From NCBI GenBank assembly GCA_036501515.1, contig DASYAD010000395.1:5152-69151 (forward strand): a stretch of DNA of 64,000 nt, in the 5' to 3' direction. Positions within the stretch are counted from its first letter, which is position 1; the number at the start of each line of letters is the position of its first letter. The notes under the pieces are model-generated. The model saw only the letters and a list, made by a program, of their open reading frames with translations. It was not told the DNA's origin and did no database searches. The position numbers and the translations under genes are program-made. The stretch comes from Trebonia sp036501515. Its GTDB lineage: Bacteria > Actinomycetota > Actinomycetes > Streptosporangiales > Streptosporangiaceae. Shown piece after piece: positions 24,157 to 33,624 of this stretch.

Positions 24157-25280
24157 CCGCTAGGTCCGCGGCGGCCTTCACCGGCGCCGGGTACAGCGCC
24201 GTCGACCGCGGCTCGGACCGCGGCATCGTGGCCTACGCGCTCGACGCCGCCGTCGATGCCCTCGCGGCGGCCGGCGTCAGCCGGGACGAGATCGACGGCT
24301 ACGTGGGCATCGGCACCTCGCCGAATCCCGGCGCGGCCCACGTCGACGGCGCCGACCAGGTCTCGGCCTACCTGATGGCGCAGGCGCTGGGACTTGGCCC
24401 GCTGTCCTGGGCGGCCGACGTGTCCGGGTTCGCCGTCAACATGGCCGCCACCGCGGCCCAGGCGATCGCCAGCGGCGAGTGCCGGGTCGTGCTCGGCGTG
24501 CGCGCGGTCTACCACGACAAGGCGATGCGGGCCGCGCCCGAGCCCGAACCGCTCGCCCGCGGCCGGGCGCAGTACACGCTGCCGTTCGGCACCGGACCTG
24601 GCGGCACCCGGTTCGCCGCCCGGGCGCGGCGCTACCTCGAACTGTCCGGCGCCCGCCGCGCGGACCTGTGGCACGTAGTCAGGGCCGCCCGCGCGCACGC
24701 CGCGAACAACCCGGTCGCCTGTTTCCGCGACGTGCCGCTGTCCCGCGAGGACTACCTGGCCGCGCCGGTGACCGTCGACCCGCTGTGCCTGTTCGACTGC
24801 GACATGCCGGTCTGCGGTGCGGGCGCCTTCGTGATGGTCGCGGCCGACCAGGCCCGCGCGAGCGGCCGGCCCGCCGCCTACCTGCGCGGCTGGGCCAACT
24901 GGACGAACGCGGACTCGATCTTCGAGCGGTCGGGCGTCGCCCGCGCGGACATCGGTGTCTGCCAGCTCTACGACGGCTACTCGCCGATGATCTACGAATG
25001 GCTTGAACGGCTCGGCTGGTGCGACGAGCACACCGCGTGGAAGTTCGTCGCCGACGGCGGCACCGCGCCGGGCGGCGCGCTGCCGGTGAACACGTTCGGC
25101 GGCGCCCTGGGCGAGGGGCGGCTGCACGGCATGGGCCACCTGCGCGAGGCCATCGTCCAGGTGATGGGCACGGCCGGGCCGCGCCAGGTCGACGGGGTGC
25201 GCCACTGCCTCGTCCAGATCGGCCCGTTCGACCTCTCGGCCCTCGCCGTGCTGTCCACAGAACCAGGAGGAGACCGATGA
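24153..25280 (+). CDS. Thiolase-like protein lacking the catalytic Cys (Ltp2-like)
   Basis: A 375-residue thiolase-fold protein. Where thiolases carry the nucleophilic Cys, this one reads SGFAVNMAATAAQAI, with no Cys. The C-terminal half has QLYDGYSPMIYEWLERLGWC and the glycine-rich NTFGGALGEGRLHGMGHL. Ltp2-type retro-aldolases have this form and need a DUF35 partner to cleave CoA-thioester side chains; a DUF35 protein is encoded at 37899. Retro-aldol activity is inferred. It is coupled at both ends (ATGA overlaps). Confidence 0.85.
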   Translation: MTARSAAAFTGAGYSAVDRGSDRGIVAYALDAAVDALAAAGVSRDEIDGYVGIGTSPNPGAAHVDGADQVSAYLMAQALGLGPLSWAADVSGFAVNMAATAAQAIASGECRVVLGVRAVYHDKAMRAAPEPEPLARGRAQYTLPFGTGPGGTRFAARARRYLELSGARRADLWHVVRAARAHAANNPVACFRDVPLSREDYLAAPVTVDPLCLFDCDMPVCGAGAFVMVAADQARASGRPAAYLRGWANWTNADSIFERSGVARADIGVCQLYDGYSPMIYEWLERLGWCDEHTAWKFVADGGTAPGGALPVNTFGGALGEGRLHGMGHLREAIVQVMGTAGPRQVDGVRHCLVQIGPFDLSALAVLSTEPGGDR

Positions 25281-26650
25281 CCGACGTTACCCCCGGCGGG
25301 CAGGCCGCCGCCGGGAACGCCGCCGGGAACGCCGCCGGGAACGCCGCCGGGAACGCCGCCGGGAACGCCGCCGGGAACGCCGCCGGGCGTGCTGCCGGAC
25401 CAGGGGCGGCGCTCGCGGGGTGCCGCGTGCTCGAGCTCAGCTACTCGGCCGCCGCGGTGGCCGGCCGGGTCCTGGCCGACCTCGGCGCCGAGGTCATCAA
25501 GATCGAGCCGCCGGGCGGCGAGCGGGCCAGGCAGGCCGAGCCAGCGTTCGACGGCGCCGACGGCCAGCGCCACGGCTTCGCGTTCCTCGCGTTCAACCTG
25601 GGCAAGCGCAGCGTCACGCTCGACCTCGGCAGCGCCGCCGGCCAGGAGATCCTCGGCCGGCTGGCCGCCGCCAGCGACATCGTCCTGCTCGACTGGGAAC
25701 GCGCGGGCACGCCCGCCGAGGCCGACCGGCTGCGTGCCCTCTGCACGGACGCCAACCCGCGGCTGGTGTTCTGCGAGATCTGGCCCTACGGCCGCGGCGA
25801 GCACGAGGACACGGTCGCGACCGACCTGACGGTCCAGGCCCAGGGCGGCCACCTGTACCTCAACGGCGACACCGACCGGCCGCCGACCCGGGTCAGCGCG
25901 CCGGTCGCGGTCCTCGCGGGCGGCACCGAGGCCGCCAGCGCCGCCCTGATGGCCTACTACCACGCGCTGCGCACCGGCGAAGGCCAGCGGGTCGACGTCT
26001 CGATGCAGGCGTGCGTCATCTGGACCCTGCTGAACACCACCATGACCTGGCAGTGCATGGGCATCAACGAGCTGCGCGGCGGCGCGGTGAAGCGCGAGCG
26101 CGGCAACCCCTTCTTCACCCGGCTCGTGTGGCCCTGCAAGGACGGTTTCATCCAGTTCGGCCCCGTCGGCGGCGGCGGCGGCAAGGCCCGCGACATCTCG
26201 CTCAGCGCGCTCATCAGCTGGTTGCGCGAGGAGGGCTTCTTCGACGAGATCCTGCTCGCGCACGACTGGAACGGGCCGAACCGCTTCTCGGTCCCGCAGG
26301 ACGCCTACGACGCGGTGACCGAGGTCATCGGGGCCTTCATCGCCACCAGGACGATCGACGAGCTGATCGAGCGCGGGATGAAGCAGCGGATCCTGCTGGC
26401 GCCGGTCTACACCGTGCCCCAGCTGCTGCAGGCCGAGCAGCTGGTCGCGCGCGGGTTCTTCCGTACCGTGCCCGATGACCGCCGGGGCGCGACCGCGCTC
26501 CACCCGGGGCCGTTCGCGCGGCTGAGCGAGACCCCGCTCGTTGACCTCCGGCCCGCGCCCGGCCCAGGGGCCGATAGCGGCGAAGTGCTCGCCGCGGCCG
26601 GCCTGAGCGCAGCCGAGATCAGTGCCCTGCGGCACGCGGAGGTGATCTGA
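25277..26650 (+). CDS. CaiB/BaiF family (class III) CoA-transferase
   Basis: A 457-residue CoA-transferase. After an unusual low-complexity N-terminus (residues 8-40, AAGN repeats) the family core starts: CRVLELSYSAAAVAGRVLADLGAEVIKIEPP, FLAFNLGKRSVTLDL and QGGHLYLNGD. The usual active-site Asp motif is less clear. These enzymes move CoA between acyl groups, activating an acid for degradation. It pairs with the next gene, which is also a CaiB protein, so a heteromer is possible. Confidence 0.88.
   Translation: MTDVTPGGQAAAGNAAGNAAGNAAGNAAGNAAGNAAGRAAGPGAALAGCRVLELSYSAAAVAGRVLADLGAEVIKIEPPGGERARQAEPAFDGADGQRHGFAFLAFNLGKRSVTLDLGSAAGQEILGRLAAASDIVLLDWERAGTPAEADRLRALCTDANPRLVFCEIWPYGRGEHEDTVATDLTVQAQGGHLYLNGDTDRPPTRVSAPVAVLAGGTEAASAALMAYYHALRTGEGQRVDVSMQACVIWTLLNTTMTWQCMGINELRGGAVKRERGNPFFTRLVWPCKDGFIQFGPVGGGGGKARDISLSALISWLREEGFFDEILLAHDWNGPNRFSVPQDAYDAVTEVIGAFIATRTIDELIERGMKQRILLAPVYTVPQLLQAEQLVARGFFRTVPDDRRGATALHPGPFARLSETPLVDLRPAPGPGADSGEVLAAAGLSAAEISALRHAEVI
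25307..25390 (+). repeat. 12-bp minisatellite (7 units) in CaiB N-terminus
   Basis: Six exact copies of GCCGCCGGGAAC (Ala-Ala-Gly-Asn) and a seventh ending CGT. The unit is four codons, so copy-number change keeps the frame. It extends the protein ahead of the conserved domain. Confidence 0.95.
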
Positions 26651-26651
26651 C

Positions 26652-27893
26652 ATGACCGCCACTCAGCCGCCGGCGCCAGCCGGCGACGGCATCTTCGCCG
26701 GGCTCAACGTGCTCGACTTCACCTGGGCCGCGGCCGGCCCCATCCTCACCAAGCAGCTGTCCGACAACGGCGCCACCGTGGTGAAGATCGAGTCGGCCAG
26801 CCACCCGGACAGCGTGCGGCTCGGCGCGCCGTTCAAGGACGCCAAGCCGGGGGTCAACCGCAGCGGCTTCTTCGCCGACTTCAACAGCTCCAAGCAGAGC
26901 GTCGCGGTGAACATGGGCTCCCCCGAGGGCCGGGCGCTGGTGCTGCGGATGGCGTCCTGGGCCGACGTGGTGGCCGAGAACTTCCGGCCCGGCGTGATGG
27001 ACCGCTGGGGCCTCGGCTACGAGCGGATGCGCGAGCTCAACCCGCGGCTGATCTACGTCAGCTCGTCGCTCTACGGCGACGACGGCCCGTGGTCGGGGCT
27101 GGCCGGCTTCGGCGCCCAGGGGGCCGCCGCGGCGGGCATCCACGGGCTCACCGGATGGCCCGACCGCCCGCCGGCGCTGCCCAAGGGCGCCTACACCGAC
27201 TCCACCTCGCCCCGCTACGCGATGTCCGCGCTGGCGGCCGCGCTGATCTGGCGCCGGCGCAGCGGCCTGGGCCAGCGCATCGAGCTGTCGCAGGTGGAGA
27301 CCACGGTGGAGATCCTGGCCGCGCAGCTGCTCGAGTACCAGCTCACCGGCGACGCCCCCGACCGGGCCGGGAACGCCGCGCGCGGGCGGCGGGTGCACGC
27401 GGTGCTGCCGTGTGCCGGCGACGACACCTGGATCGCTGTCGAGGTCCGGACTGACGCCGAGTGGGACGGCCTGCTCGGGGTCCTGGCCGGCTACGGCGAC
27501 ACGGAGCCGCTGCGGAAGCTCTCCGCGGTCGAGTCTCTCGACCGGACCGCCGAGGTCGAGCGGCTGGCCGGGGCGATCACCGCGACGGCCGAGCGGTTCG
27601 AGCTGATGGACCGCCTGCAGGCGGCCAGGGTCCCCTCCGGCGTGGTGCTCAGCGGCGCTGACCTGCTGGCCGACCGGCGGCTGCGGGCGCGCGGGCATTT
27701 CTGGGCGCTCGAGCACGCGGAGATGGGCACGCTCGACTACAACGGCCCCGCCTACCGCTTCGAACGCACGCCGACGCGGCTGACCAGTGCCGCGCCGCTG
27801 CTCGGCGAGCACACCGACGAGGTCATGCGGACGGTCCTCGGCCTCGGCGAGACCGAGATCGAGCGGCTGCACGACGACGGAGTACTTCAGTGA
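26652..27893 (+). CDS. CaiB/BaiF family (class III) CoA-transferase, second copy
   Basis: A 413-residue CoA-transferase with a clean family profile: LNVLDFTWAAAGPILTKQLSDNGATVVKIES, FNSSKQSVAVNM, ADVVAENFRPGVMDRWGLGYE and the YAMSALAAALIWRRRSGLGQRIELSQ helix. The Asp of KGAYTDSTSPRY is the probable nucleophile. It starts one base after the preceding CaiB stop. The two differ throughout, so they are not a recent duplication. It probably activates the pathway acid as a CoA ester. Confidence 0.92.
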   Translation: MTATQPPAPAGDGIFAGLNVLDFTWAAAGPILTKQLSDNGATVVKIESASHPDSVRLGAPFKDAKPGVNRSGFFADFNSSKQSVAVNMGSPEGRALVLRMASWADVVAENFRPGVMDRWGLGYERMRELNPRLIYVSSSLYGDDGPWSGLAGFGAQGAAAAGIHGLTGWPDRPPALPKGAYTDSTSPRYAMSALAAALIWRRRSGLGQRIELSQVETTVEILAAQLLEYQLTGDAPDRAGNAARGRRVHAVLPCAGDDTWIAVEVRTDAEWDGLLGVLAGYGDTEPLRKLSAVESLDRTAEVERLAGAITATAERFELMDRLQAARVPSGVVLSGADLLADRRLRARGHFWALEHAEMGTLDYNGPAYRFERTPTRLTSAAPLLGEHTDEVMRTVLGLGETEIERLHDDGVLQ

Positions 27894-27933
27894 ACGAGTT
27901 GCTGCCCCAGCGCAGCGGAAAGGCGGTGCAGCC

Positions 27934-29043
27934 ATGACGGTGATCAAGTCCCGCGCGCTGGTACTCGACAAGCCCCACACGGATCCGGTCGTCACTGAGA
28001 TCGACGTGCTCGCGCCAGGGCCGGGAGAGGTCAGGATCAAGCTGGCCGCCTCCGGGGTGTGCGGCACCGACGGGCACGCCGTCGAGGGCACCCACCCGAT
28101 GCGGAACCTGCCCGTGGTCCTCGGGCACGAGGGCGCCGGCGTCATCGAGAGCACCGGCGAGGGCGTCACCGCGCTGCGCGAGGGCGACCACGTGGTGTGC
28201 GCCCTCGCGGTGCCCTGCGGCACCTGCCGCCAGTGCGTGCGCGGCCTCGCCGCGCACTGCAACAGCCCGCAGCGCGCCCAGGCGATGGCCGGGGTCGGCG
28301 TCGACGGGACCTCCCGGCTGCGCCGCGACGGCGCCCCGGTCTACCCGTTCTTCGGGGTCGGCACGCTGTCGCAGTACACCACCGTCAGGCAGCAGCAGGC
28401 GGTGAAGATCGACCCCGCGCTGCCCCTGGATGAGTTCTGCCTGGCCGGCTGCGGTGTGGTGACTGGCGTGGGCGCCGTGCTCAACATCGCCCGGGTCCAG
28501 CCGGGCGACACCGTGGCGGTCATCGGCTGCGGCGGCGTCGGTGCCAACGTCATCCAGGCGTCCCGCATCGCCGGGGCGGCCAGGATCATCGCGGTCGACC
28601 CGCTCCCGGCCAAGCTGGAGCTGGCCCGCGGCTTCGGCGCCACCCACACGGTGGACGCTCGCGCGGACGTGGCCGCGGCGGTCGCGGCGGTCGAACCAGA
28701 CGGCGCGGACGTCGTGTTCGAGGTCGTCGGACGGCCCGAGCTGACTGCCGCCGCGCTCGGCATGACCCGGGTCGGCGGCAAGACCGTCATGGTCGGCATC
28801 CCGCCCGTCGGGTCCACCCTGTCCCTCGACGCCCTGCGGTTCACCGCCAACCGGCAGCTGCTCGGCTGCCGCGGCGGCGCCGTCGTCCCGGCCAGGGACC
28901 TGCAGCGGATCGTGGACTTCTACCGCTCGGGCCAGCTCCAGCTCGCCGAGCTCGTCGGCCTGCGGCTGGGGCTTGACGACGTCGGGCAGGCGTTCGCCGA
29001 ACTGGGGTCGAGCTCTTTCGCGCGGAGCATCGTGACGTTCTGA
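27934..29043 (+). CDS. Zinc-dependent alcohol dehydrogenase (MDR family)
   Basis: A 369-residue medium-chain dehydrogenase. Catalytic zinc ligands lie in SGVCGTDGHAVEG and LGHEGAGVIE; structural zinc Cys residues lie in PCGTCRQCVRGLAAHC. The NAD-binding Rossmann motif is GDTVAVIGCGGVGANVIQ. ATG 27934 is chosen for GGAAAGGCGG upstream; the open frame begins earlier. It ends in TGATG, sharing one base with the reductase start. It probably oxidises a pathway alcohol. Confidence 0.92.
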   Translation: MTVIKSRALVLDKPHTDPVVTEIDVLAPGPGEVRIKLAASGVCGTDGHAVEGTHPMRNLPVVLGHEGAGVIESTGEGVTALREGDHVVCALAVPCGTCRQCVRGLAAHCNSPQRAQAMAGVGVDGTSRLRRDGAPVYPFFGVGTLSQYTTVRQQQAVKIDPALPLDEFCLAGCGVVTGVGAVLNIARVQPGDTVAVIGCGGVGANVIQASRIAGAARIIAVDPLPAKLELARGFGATHTVDARADVAAAVAAVEPDGADVVFEVVGRPELTAAALGMTRVGGKTVMVGIPPVGSTLSLDALRFTANRQLLGCRGGAVVPARDLQRIVDFYRSGQLQLAELVGLRLGLDDVGQAFAELGSSSFARSIVTF

Positions 29044-30254
29044 TGACGACAAGGAACGTGCTGATCGTCGGCAGCTCGCTGGCCGGGCTGCACACCGCGG
29101 AGGCGCTGCGCTCCCGCGGTTACGACGGCGGCCTCACGATGGTGGACGCGGAGGCCGAGCCGCGCTACGACCGCCCGCCGCTGTCGAAGGAGTACCTGTC
29201 CCTGTCCCTCGACGGCCCGGGCGGGGCCGCCGACGCCGGCGACCCGCCGCTGCTGCGCGCGGCCGAGGCGCTGGCCGCGCTCGGGGCCGACTGGCACCTG
29301 GGTGACGCGGCGGTCTCGCTCAACCCCCGCAGCCGGGAGATCGGCCTGGCGAGCGGCCGCGTGCTCGGTTACGACAAGCTGGTCATCGCCACCGGGGTGG
29401 CGCCCGCGTGCCCCGCCGCCTGGCGGATTCCCAGCGCGCTGACGCTGCGCACCCGCCGCGACGCGAGCCGGCTGCGCGCCCTGCGGGGACCAGGCACCCG
29501 GCTGGCCGTCATCGGGGCCGGGTTCATCGGCCTCGAAGTCGCCGCCAGCTTCCGCGCGGCGGGTGCCGAGGTCGACGTCATCGAGGCGGAGCAGACGCCA
29601 CTGGCCCGCCAGCTCGGACAAGTCGTCGGCCGGGCGCTCCAGACGCTGCACGCCGCCCGCGGCGTGCGGTTCCACCTCGGCACGAGGGCCGCCGCCGTCG
29701 CCCAGGACGGCGACGGCGGCCGGGTCGAGCTGCCAGGCGGCGGCGTCGTCAAAGCCGACGCGCTGCTGGTGGCGGTGGGCTCGGCGCCGGCGGTCGGCTG
29801 GCTCCGCGGCTCAGGACTTGACCTGGAAGGCGGCATCGCCTGTGACGGGCACCTGCTCGCCGCGCCCGACATCTACGCGGTCGGCGACGTCGCCCGCTGG
29901 CCGCACCCGCTGGCCGGGCGGCCGGTCCGCATCGAGCACTGGACCAACGCCGTCGAGCAGGCCGCCCACGTCGCCCGGCGGATCACCGAGCCGGACAGCG
30001 CGATCGAGCCGTTCGCCACCGTGCCCTACTTCTGGTCCGACCAGTACGGCGTCAAGCTGCAGGCCTACGGGTTTCCCGGCCCGGCCGACGAGGTGGAGGT
30101 CGTCCACGGCGACCTGGACGGCGGCCGGTTCGCCGCCCTGTACCGCAGCGGCGGCCGGCTCACCGCCGCGGTCGGCCTCGGCAGCCCGCGCCAGGTGCTG
30201 GCCGGGCGGCGCCAGGTGGTCGCCGAGCTGACCGCCGAGGGGGCCCTGTCGTGA
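29043..30254 (+). CDS. FAD-dependent ferredoxin-NAD(P) reductase
   Basis: A 403-residue flavoprotein of the rubredoxin/putidaredoxin-reductase type. FAD motif: VLIVGSSLAGLHTAEALRSRGY; then YDRPPLSKEYL; NAD motif: LAVIGAGFIGLEVAASFRAAGAEVDVIE; and DIYAVGDVARW near the C-terminus. It feeds electrons to the ferredoxins at 22657 and 31618. Its operon position beside a P450 and upstream of a ferredoxin makes it the likely common reductase of the island. Confidence 0.93.
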   Translation: MTTRNVLIVGSSLAGLHTAEALRSRGYDGGLTMVDAEAEPRYDRPPLSKEYLSLSLDGPGGAADAGDPPLLRAAEALAALGADWHLGDAAVSLNPRSREIGLASGRVLGYDKLVIATGVAPACPAAWRIPSALTLRTRRDASRLRALRGPGTRLAVIGAGFIGLEVAASFRAAGAEVDVIEAEQTPLARQLGQVVGRALQTLHAARGVRFHLGTRAAAVAQDGDGGRVELPGGGVVKADALLVAVGSAPAVGWLRGSGLDLEGGIACDGHLLAAPDIYAVGDVARWPHPLAGRPVRIEHWTNAVEQAAHVARRITEPDSAIEPFATVPYFWSDQYGVKLQAYGFPGPADEVEVVHGDLDGGRFAALYRSGGRLTAAVGLGSPRQVLAGRRQVVAELTAEGALS

Positions 30255-30268
30255 ACCAGGAGGAGTCG

Positions 30269-31537
30269 ATGACGACCGAAGAGACCCCGCTGAACTACCC
30301 CTTCACCCGGGACGGCCAATGCCCGTTCGCGCCGCCCGCCGAGTACCAGCGGCTGCGCGACACCGAGCCGATTACCAAGGTCCGGCTCTACGACGGCCGC
30401 CAGGCGTGGCTGTTCACCCGCTACCAGGACATCAGGACGGTGCTCGCGCACCCGGCGGTCAGCGCGGAGACGCTCGCCGAGGACTTCCCGTTCCTGAATC
30501 CGGCGGACAAGGTCTCCAAGCGGGCGCAGTCGTTCCAGCGCTGGGACGACCCGCGGCACGCCGGACGCCGCCGCAAGCTCATGCCCTACTTCACCATCAA
30601 GCGCGTCGAGCAGATGCGGCCCCGGGTGCGCGGCATGATCGAGCACTACTACGCGGAGCTGACCGACGCCGGGCCCCCGGCCGACCTGGTCGACAAGCTC
30701 GCGCTCGCCGTGCCGTCCACGGTCGCCTGCGACCTGCTCGGCGTCGACTACGCCGACCACGTGTTCTTCGAGACCCGCTTCGCCGTCCGGCTGAACCGCA
30801 CCTCCACCGCGGAGCAGGTCCGCGCGGCCAACGCGGAACTGACGGAGTACGTCGACCGGGTGCTGCGCTCCAAGTACGGCAAGCGCAACGAGGACCTGCT
30901 CGGCCGGTTCGTCAACGATCACGTGGAGACGGGCGAGGTGTCGCACGAGGACGCGGTCGTCGACGCGAACCTGCTGCTGCTTGCCGGGCACGAGACCACC
31001 GCGAACATGATCGCGCTCGGCATCCTCGCCCTGCTCGAGCACCCGGCCGAGCTGGCCCGCATCCAGCGCGACAAGACCCTGGTGCCGATGGCGGTCGAGG
31101 AACTGCTGCGCTACCTGACGATCTCCCAGTCGATGGGGGTGCGCCTGGCCAAAGACGACTTCGAGGTAGACGGCTGCCCGATCGCGGCCGGCGACGGGCT
31201 CATCGTCCCGGTCGCGGCGGCCAACTACGACGACGCGGTCTTCCCGGCGCCGCACACGCTCGACCTGTCGCGGCCGGGCGCCCGCGGCCACCTCACGTTC
31301 GGCTACGGCGCGCACGGGTGCCTGGGCCAGCCGCTCGCCCGGATGGAACTGTCCGAGGTCTTCGCCACGGTCTTCGACCGGCTGCCTGGCCTGCGGACGG
31401 AGATACCGCTCGCGCAGGTCGACTTCAAGCGCGACGCGGTGTTCTACGGCCTGCGCTCGCTCCCGGTCAGCTGGGACGACGACGCCGCACGGCGGCTGGC
31501 GGCGGAAAGGTCAACCGCGGCAGACCCCGAACCGTGA
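30269..31537 (+). CDS. Cytochrome P450
   Basis: A 422-residue P450. Heme loop FGYGAHGCLGQPLARMEL, I-helix LLLAGHETTANM and ExxR VEELLRYL are all intact, resembling the CYP105 type. ATG 30269 lies five bases after AGGAGG; an upstream GTG at 30251 overlaps the reductase stop but has no better site. It is followed by a 3Fe-4S-type ferredoxin. Confidence 0.94.
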   Translation: MTTEETPLNYPFTRDGQCPFAPPAEYQRLRDTEPITKVRLYDGRQAWLFTRYQDIRTVLAHPAVSAETLAEDFPFLNPADKVSKRAQSFQRWDDPRHAGRRRKLMPYFTIKRVEQMRPRVRGMIEHYYAELTDAGPPADLVDKLALAVPSTVACDLLGVDYADHVFFETRFAVRLNRTSTAEQVRAANAELTEYVDRVLRSKYGKRNEDLLGRFVNDHVETGEVSHEDAVVDANLLLLAGHETTANMIALGILALLEHPAELARIQRDKTLVPMAVEELLRYLTISQSMGVRLAKDDFEVDGCPIAAGDGLIVPVAAANYDDAVFPAPHTLDLSRPGARGHLTFGYGAHGCLGQPLARMELSEVFATVFDRLPGLRTEIPLAQVDFKRDAVFYGLRSLPVSWDDDAARRLAAERSTAADPEP

Positions 31538-31551
31538 TCCGGAACGGGTGC

Positions 31552-31569
31552 GGCTGACCCCGGTCAGCC
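31552..31569. promoter_or_regulatory. Intra-operon hairpin
   Basis: GGCTGACC-CC-GGTCAGCC, a perfect inverted repeat, sits between the P450 and ferredoxin genes. It has no U-tract. It may stabilise or attenuate the transcript. Confidence 0.4.
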
Positions 31570-31617
31570 CGCGCCCCCCCGCGGCCGGCGAACAAAGAAA
31601 GGCTGACAGCTAACGCG

Positions 31618-31827
31618 ATGAAGATAAGCGTCGAACCCGGCAAGTGCGTGGCGTCCGGCATGTGCGTCCTGGTGGAGGACTCCGTCTTCGACCAGGACGA
31701 AGCGACCGGCACCGTCCGGCTGCTGACGGACACCGACCCGCCGGAGGAAGTGCGGGAGAACGTCAGGGAAGCCGCCCGGGTCTGCCCGGCGCTGGCCATA
31801 TCGATCACCGAGGAGAGCTCAGCATGA
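31618..31827 (+). CDS. Small [3Fe-4S]-type ferredoxin
   Basis: A 69-residue P450 ferredoxin with cluster segment CVASGMC (Ser at the second-Cys position) and final ligand in RVCPALAI. This is the usual three-Cys [3Fe-4S] form, unlike the His form at 22657. GAAAGG lies upstream. It overlaps the aldehyde dehydrogenase by ATGA and probably serves the P450 just before it. Confidence 0.92.
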   Translation: MKISVEPGKCVASGMCVLVEDSVFDQDEATGTVRLLTDTDPPEEVRENVREAARVCPALAISITEESSA

Positions 31828-33302
31828 CCATTGCCCCTTCCATCGACACCGACGCCCGCGCGTCGGTCGCGCTGCCGCCCGTTGACCTGCTGGTCGGCGG
31901 TGAGTGGCGGGCGGCCAGGAACGGGGAACGCTTCGCCGTGATCGACCCGGCCACCGAGCGGGAGACCGCCCAGGTCGCGCGCGGCCGTCAGGCCGACGTC
32001 GCCGATGCCGTCGCCGCCGCCCGCGGCGCCGTAGACGACGGCGAGTGGTCCCGGCTGTCAGGGCTTGACCGCGGCCGGCTGCTGTTCAAGCTGGCCGACC
32101 TGCTGCAACGGGATTTTCAGTACATCACCCGGCTGGAGTCGCTCGACATCGGCCAGCCGTTCAAGACCCCGGCCGCGGCGATCGCGGCGATCCGTTACTA
32201 CGCCGGCTGGGCCGACAAGATCGACGGGCGGTACGTCTCGCTGCCCGACTCAGGCGGCCGCCCGGTGCACGCCTACGTGCGCCGCGAGCCAGTCGGCGTG
32301 GTCGGCGCGATCACCCCGTGGAACTCGCCGCTGATGACCGGCGCCTGGAAGATCGCGCCCGCGCTCGCGGCGGCCTGCTCGGTGGTCATCAAGCCGCCGG
32401 AGGACGCGCCGCTGAGCACGCTGCACCTGGGCGCGCTCGCGCTCGAGGCCGGGTTCCCGGCCGGCGCGATCAACATCGTCCCCGGCTTCGGCGCCGAGGC
32501 CGGCGCGGCGCTGGTCGAGGACCCGGGCGTGGACAAGATCACCTTCACCGGCAGCTCGGTCGTCGGCCGCCGGGTCGGCGCCACCGCCGCCGGCCTGCTG
32601 AAGTACATCACGCTTGAGCTGGGCGGCAAGTCCCCGCAGGTGGTATTCGCCGACGCGGACATCGAGCGGCACATCCCGATGATGGCCCGCCAGTTCTACC
32701 AGGGCAGCGGCCAGGTGTGCGCGGCCGGGACGCGGCTGCTCGTCGAGCGCTCCGCGCTGGACAAGGTGGTCGCGGGCGTGGCGGCCGAGCTGGCCAAGGT
32801 CCGGGTCGGCGATCCGTTCGACCCCAAGACGCAGATCGGCTCGCTGATCAGCCGCAAGCAGTTCGACCGGGTCACCGGCTACATCGAGGCGGGCGTCAGC
32901 GAAGGGGCCGAGCTGGTCACCGGCGGGGCACGTCTTGGCGACACCGGCTTCTTCCTCGAGCCGGCCCTGTTCACCGGCAGCAACGACCTGACGATCGCGC
33001 AGGAGGAGATCTTCGGCCCGGTCGGCCTTGTCGTGCCGTTCGACGACTACGACGAGGCCATCCGGCTGGCCAACGCCACCCCCTACGGCCTCGCCTCCGT
33101 CGTCTACACCAGCGACCTGTCCAAGGCCCACCGCGCCGCCGCGCGGATCAAGGCGGGCATGGTCCGGGTCAACGGCGGCGCCAGCATCCCCGCCCCCTCA
33201 GTCCCGTTCGGCGGCATGAAGGGCAGCGGCACCGGCCGCGAGCTCAGCTACGCCGGCATCGAGGAATGCACCGTAGAAAAGACCGTCAGCATCGAGCTCT
33301 AA
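31824..33302 (+). CDS. NAD(P)-dependent aldehyde dehydrogenase
   Basis: A 492-residue ALDH. It shows the TPWNSPLMTGAWKIAPALAA cofactor region, KITFTGSSVVGRR, the catalytic Glu in TLELGGKSPQ, the nucleophile in GQVCAAGTRL, and C-terminal EEIFGPV and FGGMKGSGTGRELS. It is complete and should oxidise a pathway aldehyde. It ends the 21.3-33.3 kb operon; no clear terminator follows, only C-rich sequence. Confidence 0.94.
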   Translation: MTIAPSIDTDARASVALPPVDLLVGGEWRAARNGERFAVIDPATERETAQVARGRQADVADAVAAARGAVDDGEWSRLSGLDRGRLLFKLADLLQRDFQYITRLESLDIGQPFKTPAAAIAAIRYYAGWADKIDGRYVSLPDSGGRPVHAYVRREPVGVVGAITPWNSPLMTGAWKIAPALAAACSVVIKPPEDAPLSTLHLGALALEAGFPAGAINIVPGFGAEAGAALVEDPGVDKITFTGSSVVGRRVGATAAGLLKYITLELGGKSPQVVFADADIERHIPMMARQFYQGSGQVCAAGTRLLVERSALDKVVAGVAAELAKVRVGDPFDPKTQIGSLISRKQFDRVTGYIEAGVSEGAELVTGGARLGDTGFFLEPALFTGSNDLTIAQEEIFGPVGLVVPFDDYDEAIRLANATPYGLASVVYTSDLSKAHRAAARIKAGMVRVNGGASIPAPSVPFGGMKGSGTGRELSYAGIEECTVEKTVSIEL

Positions 33303-33624
33303 CCCACCCCCGGCGCCGCACGGCGCGGGCTGACCCCTGGTGGCCCAGCCCGCACCACCCGCACCCCCCGCACCCCGCGCCCCCGGCCACCGCCCCGGCA
33401 CCCAGCCAAGGCACCCGGGCGGTGCCACCCGCCACCACACACGCCCCGTGACCCGGCCCCGGCGCCGCGCTCCGGCCGGCAACCGCGGCGCCGCGACGCC
33501 GCCCAGCCAACGGCAATCCGGCCACTCCGGGCCCTCCAGCCACGCCAGCAACCACCCCGCGCGGCAACCAGGGAACTCGCACCGCCCGCCACCACCCAGG
33601 CCGGCAATCCTGGACACCACAGCG
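33303..33624. other. C-rich non-coding stretch with a G-quadruplex motif on the minus strand
   Basis: I see no gene. The plus strand is strongly C-biased. At 33358-33384 the minus strand carries four G-runs (5, 4, 6 and 3) separated by 3 nt, a canonical G-quadruplex pattern. Open frames here consist of Pro/Ala-rich or Arg/Gly-rich low-complexity sequence. Confidence 0.55.

Noticed and set aside
25441..26662. Very long minus-strand open frame with Gly-Val-Pro repeats opposite the CaiB genes
   Set aside because: It is the antisense shadow of the GC-rich CaiB genes and of the 12-bp minisatellite; it has no recognisable domain.
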